The notes: generated by a model not told the origin, from the letters alone. A stretch of DNA of 45,219 nucleotides from Streptomyces sp. McG3 (GCF_018619185.1 NZ_JAAXYC010000027.1:1-45219); one strand, 5' to 3'; numbered from the stretch's first letter, positions 1-8,600 are shown. Translations and numbers: made by a program.

Positions 1-2
1 CG

Positions 3-680
3 CCGCCGGCCCCCGCACCGCCGCCGCCCGCGCCCGAGGCCGGGCCCGGGGTCACCGTGCGGGCCCAGCCCAGCCCCGGCTACGTCGGCGGCAAGGTCGT
101 GGTGACGTACACCGTGCGCAACGGCAGGAACGCGCTCGCCACCGGACTCCGGCTGACGCTCGGACTGCCCGGAGGCATCCCCGCCGGACGGCTCCCCGCG
201 GGCTGCGCCGGCGGCACGTGCACGCTCCCCGACCTCGCACCCGGCGCGTCCACGGTCCTCAGCGTCGTCCTGTCGCCCGACAAGGCCCTCCGGACGACGA
301 TCACGGCATCGCTCACCACCACGGGCACCGACGCCAGCCTCCGCGACAACGTCTCCCGGATCCCGCTGCGCATCCTCCAGCCCCGCATCGTCGCGGTGCC
401 CGCCGTCGGCAAGCCCGGCTTCGTCACCTCCGTACGGGGCAAGGACTTCCCGCCCGGCGCGCCCGTCACCCTCGGCTGGAAGCCCGGGATCACGGCCGCC
501 GCGGCCCCGACCCGGCCGCTGGGCGACGGCACGTTCATCGCCCAGCTCCTCATCGTCGCCAAGGACCGGACCGGGCCGCGCACGATCACCGCGAAGGGCC
601 CCGGCTTCAGCCCCGTGAAGACCGACTTCCTCGTGGTGCTCGGCACCATCACCCCGCCGGACGAGGTGATCCGCCGATGA
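3..680 (+). CDS. Ig-like/TIG-like protein of a contractile injection locus (5' truncated)
   Basis: The frame is open to the left edge, so the N-terminus is outside the window. The visible part begins with a Pro/Ala linker. About 100 residues of a CARDB/DUF11-like beta-sandwich follow, with alternating beta-strand pattern and two Cys in a CAGGTC motif. A second beta-rich module looks like an IPT/TIG domain (GFVTSVRGKDFPPGAPVTL). It ends in an ATGA overlap with the DUF4255 gene at 677, so the two are translationally coupled. The neighbours (DUF4255 protein, then Pvc15-like ATPase) place it in a phage-tail-like contractile injection cluster. A structural or fibre-associated role is inference from context; the domain calls are by eye. 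A GTG at 57 could be read as a start, but the open upstream frame and linker argue against it. Confidence 0.75.
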   Translation, partial: PPAPAPPPPAPEAGPGVTVRAQPSPGYVGGKVVVTYTVRNGRNALATGLRLTLGLPGGIPAGRLPAGCAGGTCTLPDLAPGASTVLSVVLSPDKALRTTITASLTTTGTDASLRDNVSRIPLRILQPRIVAVPAVGKPGFVTSVRGKDFPPGAPVTLGWKPGITAAAAPTRPLGDGTFIAQLLIVAKDRTGPRTITAKGPGFSPVKTDFLVVLGTITPPDEVIRR

Positions 681-1381
681 TCCACGAAGTCGACGAGGGG
701 CTGCGGCTGCTGCTGGCCGGGGCCGGGCTCGAGGACAGCGGCGTCGACCTGGTCTTCGACGCCCCGACCAAGGACTGGTCCGCCCGCCGCAACGCCCCGA
801 CCATCAGCGTCTTCCTGCACGGCATCCGCGAGGACGCGGGCAGGCGGCGCAGCGGCACGGCCGGGACCCACGACGAGGAGGGCATGGTCACCGGCTGGCG
901 GACCCCGCCCCGCTGGTTCGAACTGACCTATCTGGTCACCGCCTGGACCAACCGCCCGCAGGACGAACACCGCCTGCTCTCCGAGGTGTTGCGCGTCCTC
1001 GTCCGCTCCGAGGTGCTGCCCGCCCGGATGCACACCGGAAGCCTCGCCGAACTCGGCCTGACCGTGGAGCTGGAGGCGGCGGGACCGGGAGCCGGCGGAC
1101 CGTCCGCCTCGGACGTCTGGTCCGCGCTCGGCGGGGAACTGAAAGCCGCGATCGATCTGCGGGTCGTCGCGCCGCTGGCCGGTGAACGCACCCCCGCGGG
1201 CCCGCCCGTCACCGAAGGACTCGTGATGAAGGCCGCACCCCACCTGGACGGCGACGTCGACGGCCCCGGCCGGCGCCTGCGCTACGACGGAGCGTCCGAC
1301 CCGGGCGGGCAGGGCTTCGCCGCGCCCCGCGAACGGCGGTTGCCGCCCGGCCGACGCAAGCGGGGGAACGCCGCACGATGA
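677..1381 (+). CDS. DUF4255 (Pvc16-like) protein of a contractile injection system
   Basis: A 234-residue protein beginning MIHEVDEGLRLLL. Residues about 5-180 have the DUF4255 pattern: an N-terminal helix, then ISVFLHGIRED, WFELTYLVTAW and a helix ending LRVLV. This is the family of Pvc16, which caps the tail tube in Photorhabdus virulence cassettes and antifeeding prophage. The C-terminal 35 residues are Arg/Pro-rich and look disordered. The start overlaps the stop of the upstream gene (ATGA), and its own stop overlaps the ATG of the AAA+ gene at 1378, so all three should be translated as one unit. The tube-terminator role is inferred from family and neighbours; cellular location cannot be told from the sequence. 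Confidence 0.8.
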   Translation: MIHEVDEGLRLLLAGAGLEDSGVDLVFDAPTKDWSARRNAPTISVFLHGIREDAGRRRSGTAGTHDEEGMVTGWRTPPRWFELTYLVTAWTNRPQDEHRLLSEVLRVLVRSEVLPARMHTGSLAELGLTVELEAAGPGAGGPSASDVWSALGGELKAAIDLRVVAPLAGERTPAGPPVTEGLVMKAAPHLDGDVDGPGRRLRYDGASDPGGQGFAAPRERRLPPGRRKRGNAAR

Positions 1382-3528
1382 CCCTGGCACCACAACAGCT
1401 CCACGCTCACGGCCCCCTGACCGGCTTCGAAGAACTCTGGGAGCGGCTCGGCCGCGTCGAGCAGCGGGTCCGGGAGGCCGTCGCGGCACGCCGGGCCGTC
1501 GATCCGGACCCCGACGACCCCTACCGGGGGCAGTACCTCACCCCCGAGGGCGCGGCACGGATCCTGGAGACCCGCGACGCGTTCACGCCCGTACCGGCGT
1601 ACGAGGGCGGGCCCGTGGTACCGGCGTACGCGGACGGGGCCTCGCCGGACGCCCCGGCCGGGAGCCGGCTCGGCCGACTGGCGGACCGCTTCGGTCTCGC
1701 TCCGCCGGACGTCGAACTCCTGCTGGTCGCCGTGGCCCCGGACATCGACACCCGGTTCGAGCGGCTGTACGGCTACCTCAACGACGACCTCACCCGCCGC
1801 CGGCCCACCATCGGCCTGGCCCTGGAACTCTGCGGGCTGCCCACCGCCGGCTCCGGCCGCTTCCGGTTCACGCCGTCCGCCCCGCTCGTCGCGGGCGGGC
1901 TGCTGGAGATCACGGACGGCGAGCGCCCGCTGCTCTCCCGGACCCTGCGCGTACCGGACCGGGTCACCGCGCATCTCCTCGGCGACGAAGGGACCGACGG
2001 CCGGCTGCGCGGGCTCGTCCAGGAGGCCACGCCCCCCAGGGAGCCGGAGGAGCGTCCCGAGGTCGCCCGGATCGCGGCGGCCCTCGGCACGGGCAGCGGT
2101 CTGGTGCACCTGCTCGACCGGGGCGGCGACCCGCGCGGCCTCGCGGTCGAGGCGCTGGTGGCGGCCGGCCGGCGCCCGCTGGTCGTCGACGTCGCGGCGC
2201 TCGCCACCGCCGCCGAACCGGCCCCGCTCGTACAGGCCCTGGCGACCGAGGCCCGCCTCGGCCACGCCGGCGTGATCCTCGGCCCGCTCGAAAAGCTCGC
2301 CCCCGAACGCCCCGAGGGGGCCCGGCTGCTCGGCTCCCTGTGCGTGGCGCTCGGCTCCACGCCCCTGATCGCGTACGGGAAGAAGAACTGGGACCCCCTG
2401 TGGACGGCGGAGAGCCCGGTGCCCGTCACCGTCCCGCCCCCCGACCCCGACGGGGCCGGGCGCCAATGGCGGCGCGCGCTCGCCGAGGCGGGCCGGACGG
2501 TCGGCCTGTCCGCCGCGCACGCGTCCGCCGACGACGCCCTGATCGAGTCCGCCGCCGCCTACCGGCTCGACTCCGACCAACTGCGCAGGGCGAGCACCGT
2601 CGCGTCCCGGCTGGCCGTCATCGGGCAGCGGCCGGTGACCCCGGAGGACCTGCGTACGGCGGTCCGCGCCCAGAACGGCGCGGGCCTGGAACGGCTCGCC
2701 CGCCGCATCGAGCCCGCGGTCGGCTGGGACGACCTGGTGCTGCCCCCGGCGACCCGCACCCAGCTCGGCGAACTCGCCCTGCGCGCCCGCCATCGCGAGA
2801 CGGTCCTCGGGAAGTGGCGGATGCGGCCGGGCGGCGGCCGGGGGAGGGGCGTCATCGCCCTGTTCGCCGGGGAGTCCGGCACCGGCAAGACCATGTCCGC
2901 CGAGGTGATCGCCGCCGAACTGGGCATGGAGCTCTACGTCGTGGACCTGTCCACGGTGGTCGACAAGTACATCGGGGAGACCGAGAAGAACCTGGAGCGG
3001 ATCTTCGTCGAGGCGTCCGACGTCAACGGCATCCTCCTGTTCGACGAGGCCGACGCGATCTTCGGAAAGCGGTCCCAGGTCAAGGACGCGCACGACAAGC
3101 ACGCCAACGTGGAGTCGGCCTACCTCCTCCAGCGCATGGAGTCCTTCGACGGCATCGCCGTGCTCACCACCAATCTCCGGGCCAACCTCGACGAGGCGTT
3201 CACCCGCCGCCTCGACGTGATCGCCGAGTTCCCGATGCCCGACGCCCGGCAGCGCCTGGCCCTGTGGGACCGCTGTCTGGGCCCGGCGATCCCGCGCGAC
3301 GCCGCGCTCGACCTGGAGTTCTGCGCGGACCGGTTCGAGCTGGCCGGCGGTTCGATCCGGGCCTGCGCGGTGACCGCCGCCTATTTCGCGGCCGAGTCGG
3401 GGAAGCCACTGGACATGGACCAGCTCGTCACGGCGGTGCTCCAGGAGTACCGCAAGCTCGGACGGCTCGTGCTGGAGAGCGAGTTCGGGCCGTGGCTGGC
3501 GAAGGAGCGGGGGCGCGGCCTGCGGTAG
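1378..3528 (+). CDS. AAA+ ATPase, Pvc15-like, of a contractile injection system
   Basis: A 716-residue ATPase. The N-terminal half carries the helical/winged-helix region seen in Pvc15-type ATPases (around LADRFGLAPPDVELLLVAVAPDID) and a degenerate ATPase-like middle. The C-terminal half is a full AAA+ module: Walker A GESGTGKT at residues 498-505, Walker B ILLFDEAD at 552-559, a sensor-1-like TTN, and an arginine-finger region (FTRRLD). Pvc15-family ATPases are thought to aid assembly or effector loading of contractile particles. It is the last gene of the locus; its stop is 45 bp from the stop of convergent sdaA. The repeated VPAY motif near residues 72-85 is a local duplication. The family call is strong; the exact role is inference. 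Confidence 0.85.
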   Translation: MTLAPQQLHAHGPLTGFEELWERLGRVEQRVREAVAARRAVDPDPDDPYRGQYLTPEGAARILETRDAFTPVPAYEGGPVVPAYADGASPDAPAGSRLGRLADRFGLAPPDVELLLVAVAPDIDTRFERLYGYLNDDLTRRRPTIGLALELCGLPTAGSGRFRFTPSAPLVAGGLLEITDGERPLLSRTLRVPDRVTAHLLGDEGTDGRLRGLVQEATPPREPEERPEVARIAAALGTGSGLVHLLDRGGDPRGLAVEALVAAGRRPLVVDVAALATAAEPAPLVQALATEARLGHAGVILGPLEKLAPERPEGARLLGSLCVALGSTPLIAYGKKNWDPLWTAESPVPVTVPPPDPDGAGRQWRRALAEAGRTVGLSAAHASADDALIESAAAYRLDSDQLRRASTVASRLAVIGQRPVTPEDLRTAVRAQNGAGLERLARRIEPAVGWDDLVLPPATRTQLGELALRARHRETVLGKWRMRPGGGRGRGVIALFAGESGTGKTMSAEVIAAELGMELYVVDLSTVVDKYIGETEKNLERIFVEASDVNGILLFDEADAIFGKRSQVKDAHDKHANVESAYLLQRMESFDGIAVLTTNLRANLDEAFTRRLDVIAEFPMPDARQRLALWDRCLGPAIPRDAALDLEFCADRFELAGGSIRACAVTAAYFAAESGKPLDMDQLVTAVLQEYRKLGRLVLESEFGPWLAKERGRGLR

Positions 3529-3572
3529 CGGGTGGTACGGCGACGGTGGTCGCCGCCCCAGGGCCGCTCCGC

Positions 3573-4958
3573 CTAGCACTCGATGATGTTCACCGCGAGC
3601 CCGCCCCGCGCCGTCTCCTTGTACTTGACGGACATGTCCGCCCCGGTCTCCTTCATGGTCTTGATGACCTTGTCGAGGGAGACCTTGTGGCTGCCGTCGC
3701 CCCGCAGCGCCATCCGCGCCGCGGTGACCGCCTTCACCGCCGCCATGCCGTTGCGCTCGATGCAGGGGATCTGGACGAGGCCGCCGACCGGGTCGCAGGT
3801 CAGGCCCAGGTTGTGCTCCATGCCGATCTCGGCGGCGTTCTCCACCTGCTCGGGGGAGCCGCCGAGGACCTCGGCCAGGGCTCCGGCCGCCATCGAGCAG
3901 GCGGAGCCGACCTCGCCCTGGCAGCCGACCTCGGCGCCGGAGATCGAGGCGTTCTCCTTGAACAGCATGCCGATCGCACCGGCCGCGAGGAGGAAGCGCA
4001 CGACGCTGTCCTCTTTCTCCGTCTCGGTGCAGCCGCCGGCCGCGAAGTTCATGTAGTAGTGCAGAACGGCGGGGATGATGCCCGCCGCGCCGTTGGTGGG
4101 GGCGGTGACCACGCGGCCGCCCGCCGCGTTCTCCTCGTTGACCGCCATCGCGTACAGAGTGATCCACTCCATCGCGTGGGCCTGCGGGTCGCCCTCGGCG
4201 CGCAGCTGGCGGGCCGAGTTCGCGGCGCGGCGGCGGACCTTCAGGCCGCCGGGGAGGATGCCCTCGCGGGACATGCCGCGCGAGACGCAGGCCTGCATGA
4301 CGCGCCAGATGTCCAGCAGCCCGGAGCGGATCTCCGCCTCGGTGCGCCAGGCCAGCTCGTTCTCCAGCATCATCGAGGAGATCGAGAGACCGGTCTCCCG
4401 GGAGAGCCGCAGCAGTTCGTCGCCGGTGCGGAAGGGGTGTTTGAGGACCGTGTCGTCCGGGACGATCGGGTTCTCCCCGGCCACCGCGTCCTCGTCGACG
4501 ACGAAGCCGCCGCCGACCGAGTAGTAGGTCTTCTCCAGGACCGGTGCGCCCTCGGTGTCGTACGCGAGGATCGTCATGCCGTTGGCGTGGTACGGGAGTG
4601 CCTTGCGGCGGTGCAGGACCAGGTCCTCGTCGAAGTCGAACGGGATCTCGTGCATGCCCAGCAGGTTGATCCTGCCGCTGCCGCGGATCTCCTCGACCCG
4701 GCCGTCGGCGGACTCCACGTCCACGGTCTGGGGCGACTCGCCCTCCAGGCCGAGCAGGACCGCCTTGGGCGTGCCGTGCCCGTGGCCGGTCGCGCCGAGG
4801 GAACCGTACAGCTCGGCCCGTATCGAGGCGGTGTGCGCGAGCAGGCCCTCGTTCTTGAGGCGGCGCGCGAACATCCGGGCGGCGCGCATCGGGCCCACCG
4901 TGTGGGAGCTGGACGGGCCGATGCCGACCGAGAAGAGGTCGAAGACCGAGATGGCCAC
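3573..4958 (-). CDS. sdaA: L-serine dehydratase, iron-sulfur, single chain
   Basis: A 461-residue enzyme that deaminates L-serine to pyruvate and ammonia. It is the single-chain fusion of beta and alpha domains. SSSHTVGP near the N-terminus is the family signature. Cys346, Cys388 and Cys399 match the three 4Fe-4S ligands of the Legionella enzyme (343, 385, 396, as I recall) with a constant offset of three. The last residue, Cys461, matches the C-terminal 'tail-in-mouth' cysteine (458) with the same offset. The start is GTG at 4958 with AAGGAG 7 nt upstream. A repeat array and a terminator separate it from glyA, so it probably has its own promoter within 4959-5153. It fits a serine/glycine catabolic cluster. 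Confidence 0.95.
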   Translation of the reverse strand: MAISVFDLFSVGIGPSSSHTVGPMRAARMFARRLKNEGLLAHTASIRAELYGSLGATGHGHGTPKAVLLGLEGESPQTVDVESADGRVEEIRGSGRINLLGMHEIPFDFDEDLVLHRRKALPYHANGMTILAYDTEGAPVLEKTYYSVGGGFVVDEDAVAGENPIVPDDTVLKHPFRTGDELLRLSRETGLSISSMMLENELAWRTEAEIRSGLLDIWRVMQACVSRGMSREGILPGGLKVRRRAANSARQLRAEGDPQAHAMEWITLYAMAVNEENAAGGRVVTAPTNGAAGIIPAVLHYYMNFAAGGCTETEKEDSVVRFLLAAGAIGMLFKENASISGAEVGCQGEVGSACSMAAGALAEVLGGSPEQVENAAEIGMEHNLGLTCDPVGGLVQIPCIERNGMAAVKAVTAARMALRGDGSHKVSLDKVIKTMKETGADMSVKYKETARGGLAVNIIEC

Positions 4959-4999
4959 GGGAGTACTCCTTGGGGTTGGAAGACGCCGTTGTCTGCCTG

Positions 5000-5039
5000 G
5001 GTGGTGCGGGAACGGGCCGGGTGGTGCGGAACGGGCCGG
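5000..5039. repeat. Two-copy direct repeat of about 20 bp upstream of sdaA
   Basis: A unit reading GGTGGTGCGGGAACGGGCCG occurs at 5000-5019 and again, with one G deleted, at 5020-5038. It lies between the sdaA start and the 9-bp repeat array. Its function is unknown; replication slippage is a simple explanation. Confidence 0.6.
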
Positions 5040-5050
5040 GGTGGGGCCCG

Positions 5051-5131
5051 CGGGTCGAGCGGTTCAAGCAGGTCAAACGGTTGAAGCGGGTCGAGCAGGT
5101 CGAGCGGGTCAAGCAGGGCAAGCAGGGCAAA
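5051..5131. repeat. Nine-unit, 9-bp degenerate tandem repeat upstream of sdaA
   Basis: Nine consecutive 9-bp units fill 5051-5131: CGGGTCGAG, CGGTTCAAG, CAGGTCAAA, CGGTTGAAG, CGGGTCGAG, CAGGTCGAG, CGGGTCAAG, CAGGGCAAG, CAGGGCAAA. Read on the sdaA strand the consensus is CTTGACCNG, so most units hold a TTGACC-like or TCGACC-like core. The array starts 92 bp upstream of the sdaA start codon and ends shortly before the glyA terminator. It could be a protein-binding array, a cluster of -35-like elements, or slippage DNA with no function. Confidence 0.85.
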
Positions 5132-5153
5132 AGGTGGAGCGCGGGACACGGGT

Positions 5154-5195
5154 CGGGGCACCGCGCTCACTCTCCTCAGTGTGCGCGGTGCCCCG
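5154..5195 (-). terminator. Hairpin terminator downstream of glyA
   Basis: A perfect 13-bp inverted repeat (5154-5166 with 5183-5195, CGGGGCACCGCGC) has an inner CACT/AGTG stem and a 6-nt loop. It begins 30 bp past the glyA stop. There is no U tract, as is usual in Streptomyces. It should end the gcvT-gcvH-glyA transcript before sdaA. Confidence 0.85.
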
Positions 5196-5224
5196 TCCGA
5201 ACGTGCGGAACCGCAGGCCAGGTG

Positions 5225-6484
5225 TTACTTCAGGCCGGGGTACAGCGGGAACTTCTCGGCCAGCGCGACCACGCGGGCCTTGAGGTCGTCCGCGTCGTAG
5301 GACGGCTTGAGGGCGGCGGCGATGATCTCCGCGACCTCCGTGAAGTCCTCCGTGCCGAAGCCGCGGGTGGCCAGCGCCGGGGTGCCGATCCGCAGGCCCG
5401 AGGTGACCATCGGGGGGCGCGGGTCGTTCGGGATGGCGTTCCGGTTGACCGTGATGCCCAGCTCGTGGAGCCGGTCCTCGGCCTGCTGGCCGTCCAGCTC
5501 CGAGTTGCGCAGGTCGACCAGGACCAGGTGCACGTCGGTGCCGCCGGAGAGGACGGATACGCCCACCTCGGTGACGTCCGGCTGGACCAGGCGCTCGGCC
5601 AGGATCCGGGCGCCGTCCAGGGTGCGCTGCTGGCGCTCCTTGAACTCCTCGCCCGCCGCGATCTTGAAGGAGACCGCCTTGGCCGCGATCACGTGCTCCA
5701 GCGGGCCGCCCTGCTGACCCGGGAAGACCGCCGAGTTGATCTTCTTGGCGAGCTCCTGGGTGGAGAGGATCACGCCGCCGCGCGGACCGCCGAGGGTCTT
5801 GTGCGTGGTGGTGGTGACGACATGGGCGTGCGGCACCGGGTTGGGGTGCAGACCGGCCGCGACCAGGCCCGCGAAGTGCGCCATGTCGACCATCAGGTAC
5901 GCGCCGACCTCGTCCGCGATCCGGCGGAAGGCGGCGAAGTCCAGCTGGCGCGGGTAGGCGGACCAGCCGGCCACGATCAGCTTCGGCTGGGACTCCTTGG
6001 CGAGGCGCTCGACCTCCTCCATGTCCACGATGCCGCTCTCGTCGACGTGGTACGGGACCACGTTGTAGAGCTTGCCGGAGAAGTTGATCTTCATGCCGTG
6101 GGTCAGGTGACCGCCGTGGGCCAGGTTCAGGCCCATGATCGTGTCGCCCGGCTTCAGCAGCGCGAACATCGCGGCGGCGTTCGCCTGGGCGCCGGAGTGC
6201 GGCTGCACGTTCGCGGCCTCGGCGCCGAACAGGGCCTTGATCCGGTCGATCGCGATCTGCTCGACGACGTCGACGTGCTCACAGCCGCCGTAGTAGCGGC
6301 GGCCCGGGTAGCCCTCGGCGTACTTGTTGGTGAGGACGGAGCCCTGCGCCTCCATGACGGCGACCGGAGCGAAGTTCTCCGACGCGATCATTTCGAGGGT
6401 GGACTGCTGACGGTGGAGCTCGGCGTCGACGGCGGCGGCGACGTCCGGGTCCAGCTCGTGGAGGGAGGAGTTCAGAAGCGACAT
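5225..6484 (-). CDS. glyA: Serine hydroxymethyltransferase
   Basis: A 419-residue PLP enzyme that interconverts serine and glycine while charging tetrahydrofolate with a one-carbon unit, in the cytoplasm. Lys229 in [14 protein letters not shown] is the PLP Schiff-base lysine. [21 protein letters not shown] and [10 protein letters not shown] are family motifs, and the length is normal. It starts at ATG 6484, only 19 bp downstream of the gcvH stop, and is therefore in the riboswitch-controlled glycine operon. This copy is placed to convert glycine plus the methylene-THF released by glycine cleavage into serine, which sdaA can deaminate. A second, biosynthetic glyA may exist elsewhere in the genome; that is not visible here. 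Confidence 0.97.
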   Translation of the reverse strand: MSLLNSSLHELDPDVAAAVDAELHRQQSTLEMIASENFAPVAVMEAQGSVLTNKYAEGYPGRRYYGGCEHVDVVEQIAIDRIKALFGAEAANVQPHSGAQANAAAMFALLKPGDTIMGLNLAHGGHLTHGMKINFSGKLYNVVPYHVDESGIVDMEEVERLAKESQPKLIVAGWSAYPRQLDFAAFRRIADEVGAYLMVDMAHFAGLVAAGLHPNPVPHAHVVTTTTHKTLGGPRGGVILSTQELAKKINSAVFPGQQGGPLEHVIAAKAVSFKIAAGEEFKERQQRTLDGARILAERLVQPDVTEVGVSVLSGGTDVHLVLVDLRNSELDGQQAEDRLHELGITVNRNAIPNDPRPPMVTSGLRIGTPALATRGFGTEDFTEVAEIIAAALKPSYDADDLKARVVALAEKFPLYPGLK

Positions 6485-6503
6485 CAGGGGGTCCCTTAAG
6501 GTC

Positions 6504-6881
6504 TCAGTTGCCGGAGAACGCGGTGTACTCGTCGGCGGAGAGCAGATCGGCCGGCTCCTCCGCGACGCGCACCTTGAACAGCCAGCCGCCCTCGAAGGGA
6601 GCGGAGTTCACCAGCGAGGGGTCGTCCACGACGTCCTGGTTGAACGCCGTCACCTCACCGGTCACCGGCGAGTACAGATCGCTGACGGACTTGGTCGACT
6701 CCAGTTCGCCGCAGGTCTCGCCCGCGGTCACCGTGTCGCCGACCTCCGGAAGCTGGGCGTAGACGACGTCACCGAGCGCGTTGGCCGCGTACTCCGTGAT
6801 GCCGATGGTGGCCACGCCGTCCTCGAGGGCCGACAGCCACTCGTGCTCCTTGCTGTACCGCAGCTGCTGGGGGTTGCTCAT
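6504..6881 (-). CDS. gcvH: Glycine cleavage system H protein
   Basis: A 125-residue lipoyl carrier protein that shuttles the aminomethyl group between the P, T and L proteins of the glycine cleavage system. Lys64 in [14 protein letters not shown] is the lipoylation site. The hammerhead fold is marked by YSKEHEW at the start and [10 protein letters not shown] near the end. The start is ATG at 6881. It lies between gcvT (155 bp upstream) and glyA (19 bp downstream) and should be cotranscribed under the glycine riboswitch. No gcvP is in the window, so the decarboxylase must be encoded elsewhere. Confidence 0.97.
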   Translation of the reverse strand: MSNPQQLRYSKEHEWLSALEDGVATIGITEYAANALGDVVYAQLPEVGDTVTAGETCGELESTKSVSDLYSPVTGEVTAFNQDVVDDPSLVNSAPFEGGWLFKVRVAEEPADLLSADEYTAFSGN

Positions 6882-6950
6882 GACCTGAATTCTCCTGTAC
6901 GCGGGGGAGTGCTGATGAACGGTGGTCTTACGGTGTGAGACGGAGGTACG

Positions 6951-7000
6951 TCACTTCCGTGACGCCTGCGCGCGCCTCACTTCGGTGACGCCTCGCGCGG
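6951..7000. repeat. Two-copy imperfect repeat between gcvT and gcvH
   Basis: TCACTTCCGTGACGCCTGCG at 6951 recurs as TCACTTCGGTGACGCCTCGC at 6977, with a 26-bp period. It makes up much of the 155-bp gcvT-gcvH spacer. Each copy contains a short TCAC/GTGA dyad. Its role is unknown; it might form mRNA structure that sets the gcvT:gcvH ratio. Confidence 0.5.
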
Positions 7001-7036
7001 GAGGAAGGCCCGGGAACCGCCGGTCCTTCCCGAATA

Positions 7037-8152
7037 TCACTTCTGGCGCTTGTAGAACGGCAGCGCGACGACCTCGTACGGCTCGTGCGTGCCGCGGATG
7101 TCCACGCCCACGCCCTCGGTGCCCGGGGCGGCGAAGGCCGCGTCCACGTAGGCCATGGCGATCGGCTTGCCCAGGGTCGGGGACGGGGCGCCGGAGGTGA
7201 CCTCGCCGATCACCGCGCCGTCGGCGACGACGGGGAAACCGGCGCGCGGGACCCGGCGGCCCTCGGCGATCAGGCCCACCAGCTTGCGCGGCGGGGCGGT
7301 CTCGGCGCGCTCGGCGGCGGCGGTCAGGGCCTCGCGCCCGACGAAGTCGCCCTCCTTCTCGAACTTCACGACCCGGCCCAGGCCCGCGTCGAACGGGGTG
7401 AGCGCGGTCGTCAGCTCGTGCCCGTACAGCGGCATGCCCGCCTCCAGGCGCAGCGTGTCCCGGCAGGAGAGCCCGCAGGGGATCAGCCCGTGCGCCTCGC
7501 CGGCCTCGGTCAGCGCCCGCCACAGCTGCTCGGCGTGCCCGGGCGCGACGAAGAGTTCAAAGCCGTCCTCGCCGGTGTAGCCGGTACGGGCGATGAGCGC
7601 CGGGACCCCGGCGACCGTGCCCGGCAGGCCCGCGTAGTACTTCAGCCCGTCCAGGTCGGCGTCGGTGACCGCCTTCATGATGGCGGGCGACTCGGGGCCC
7701 TGGACCGCGAGCAGCGCGTACGCGTCCCGGTCGTCGCGCACCTCGGCGTCGAAGCCGCCGACCCGTGCGGTCAGCGCGTCCAGGACGACCTGCGCGTTGC
7801 CCGCGTTGGCGACGACCATGTACTCGGTCTCGCCGAGCCGGTAGACGATCAGGTCGTCCACGATCCCGCCGTCCTCCTGGACGATCATCGTGTAGCGGGC
7901 CCGGCCGTTGCCGACGGTGGCGATGTTGCCCACCAGCGCGTAGCTCAGGAAGGCGGCGGCCCCGGGCCCGGTGACGGTGATCTCGCCCATGTGCGACAGG
8001 TCGAAGAGACCGGCCCGGGTGCGTACGGCGTTGTGCTCGTCGCGCTCACTGGCGTACCGCAGGGGCATGTCCCAGCCCGCGAAGTCGGTCATGGTGGCGC
8101 CGAGCGAGCGGTGCAGCGTGTCGAGGGCGGTAAGACGGGGGGCAGTGCTCAT
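7037..8152 (-). CDS. gcvT: Glycine cleavage system T protein (aminomethyltransferase)
   Basis: A 371-residue tetrahydrofolate-dependent aminomethyltransferase. It takes the aminomethyl group from lipoyl-GcvH and releases ammonia and 5,10-methylene-THF. GWDMPLRY and the LFDLSHMGEI motif are typical of the folate-binding N-terminal domain. CGLSCRDTLRLEAGMPLYGHEL and the GEVTSGAPSPTLGKPIAMAYV region define the C-terminal part. Length is normal. It is the first gene of the minus-strand glycine operon and starts at ATG 8152, about 45 nt downstream of the last conserved riboswitch nucleotides, so glycine should directly control its expression. Confidence 0.97.
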   Translation of the reverse strand: MSTAPRLTALDTLHRSLGATMTDFAGWDMPLRYASERDEHNAVRTRAGLFDLSHMGEITVTGPGAAAFLSYALVGNIATVGNGRARYTMIVQEDGGIVDDLIVYRLGETEYMVVANAGNAQVVLDALTARVGGFDAEVRDDRDAYALLAVQGPESPAIMKAVTDADLDGLKYYAGLPGTVAGVPALIARTGYTGEDGFELFVAPGHAEQLWRALTEAGEAHGLIPCGLSCRDTLRLEAGMPLYGHELTTALTPFDAGLGRVVKFEKEGDFVGREALTAAAERAETAPPRKLVGLIAEGRRVPRAGFPVVADGAVIGEVTSGAPSPTLGKPIAMAYVDAAFAAPGTEGVGVDIRGTHEPYEVVALPFYKRQK

Positions 8153-8195
8153 GGATACGGCTCCAGGGCATGACGACGTCAGGACGAATCCTCCC

Positions 8196-8420
8196 CATCT
8201 GTCATCGGAACCTGAGAGGTTCGCCGATAGCCCCCGACGGGGTATGCCCCTGGAGGGCGCCCCGGATCAGGGGGCTCGGCTTGCACCTTGGGTGGAGCCG
8301 CTGAACGGCTCGCTTTTCAGATCTGCCTCATCCACGCGGTACGGGGCCTGAGAGATTCAAGGGAGGATCTTGCTCCTTCGGCGCCCGGCTCACACAAGTG
8401 GCCGGAACTCTCCCGCGCGG
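8196..8420 (-). promoter_or_regulatory. Tandem glycine riboswitch (two aptamers)
   Basis: Read on the minus strand, the leader holds two glycine aptamers in series. Aptamer 1 has GGGAGAG (8414-8408), CCGAAGGAGCA (about 8380-8370) and AATCTCTCAGG (about 8357-8347). Aptamer 2 has CCCAAGGTGCAAGCC (about 8292-8278) and ACCTCTCAGG (about 8220-8211). The short linker between them (GATGAGGCAGATCTGAAAAG) is also typical. Such pairs usually turn on gcv genes when glycine is high, and activation of glycine cleavage by glycine riboswitches has been reported in Streptomyces griseus. The expression platform must lie in 8153-8200, before gcvT. Confidence 0.95.
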
Positions 8421-8600
8421 ATTCGAACGGCCGGTATGCAGTTGGCGGGGTCATCATCGCATGCCTTGGGGGAGAGTGGGGGGTCCGGTCCCCACGCAGG
8501 TGAATACGGCTACAACAGGCCCGGACACGGTTGTGCCTCATTGCCTTTTCTTTACACTTCAGGGGCAGGCGTGGGGGACACGACGGCAGGGGGATGGGCG

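Noticed and set aside
2340..5084. Long plus-strand open frame overlapping the ATPase and running antisense to sdaA.
   Set aside because: It shadows real genes in another frame, with Arg-rich low-complexity sequence.
1282..5130. Very long open frame on the minus strand across the ATPase and sdaA.
   Set aside because: It is opposite or out of frame with two well-supported genes, has highly repetitive Arg/Pro/Gly composition and no recognisable domain; such frames are common in GC-rich DNA.
5053..5130. A leucine- or lysine-rich repeat peptide encoded by the 9-bp array.
   Set aside because: All frames through a 9-bp repeat are periodic, and no start with a ribosome-binding site opens into it independent of neighbouring shadow frames.
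5051..5131. CRISPR array.
   Set aside because: Units are 9 bp, contiguous and degenerate with no spacers; no cas genes in the window.
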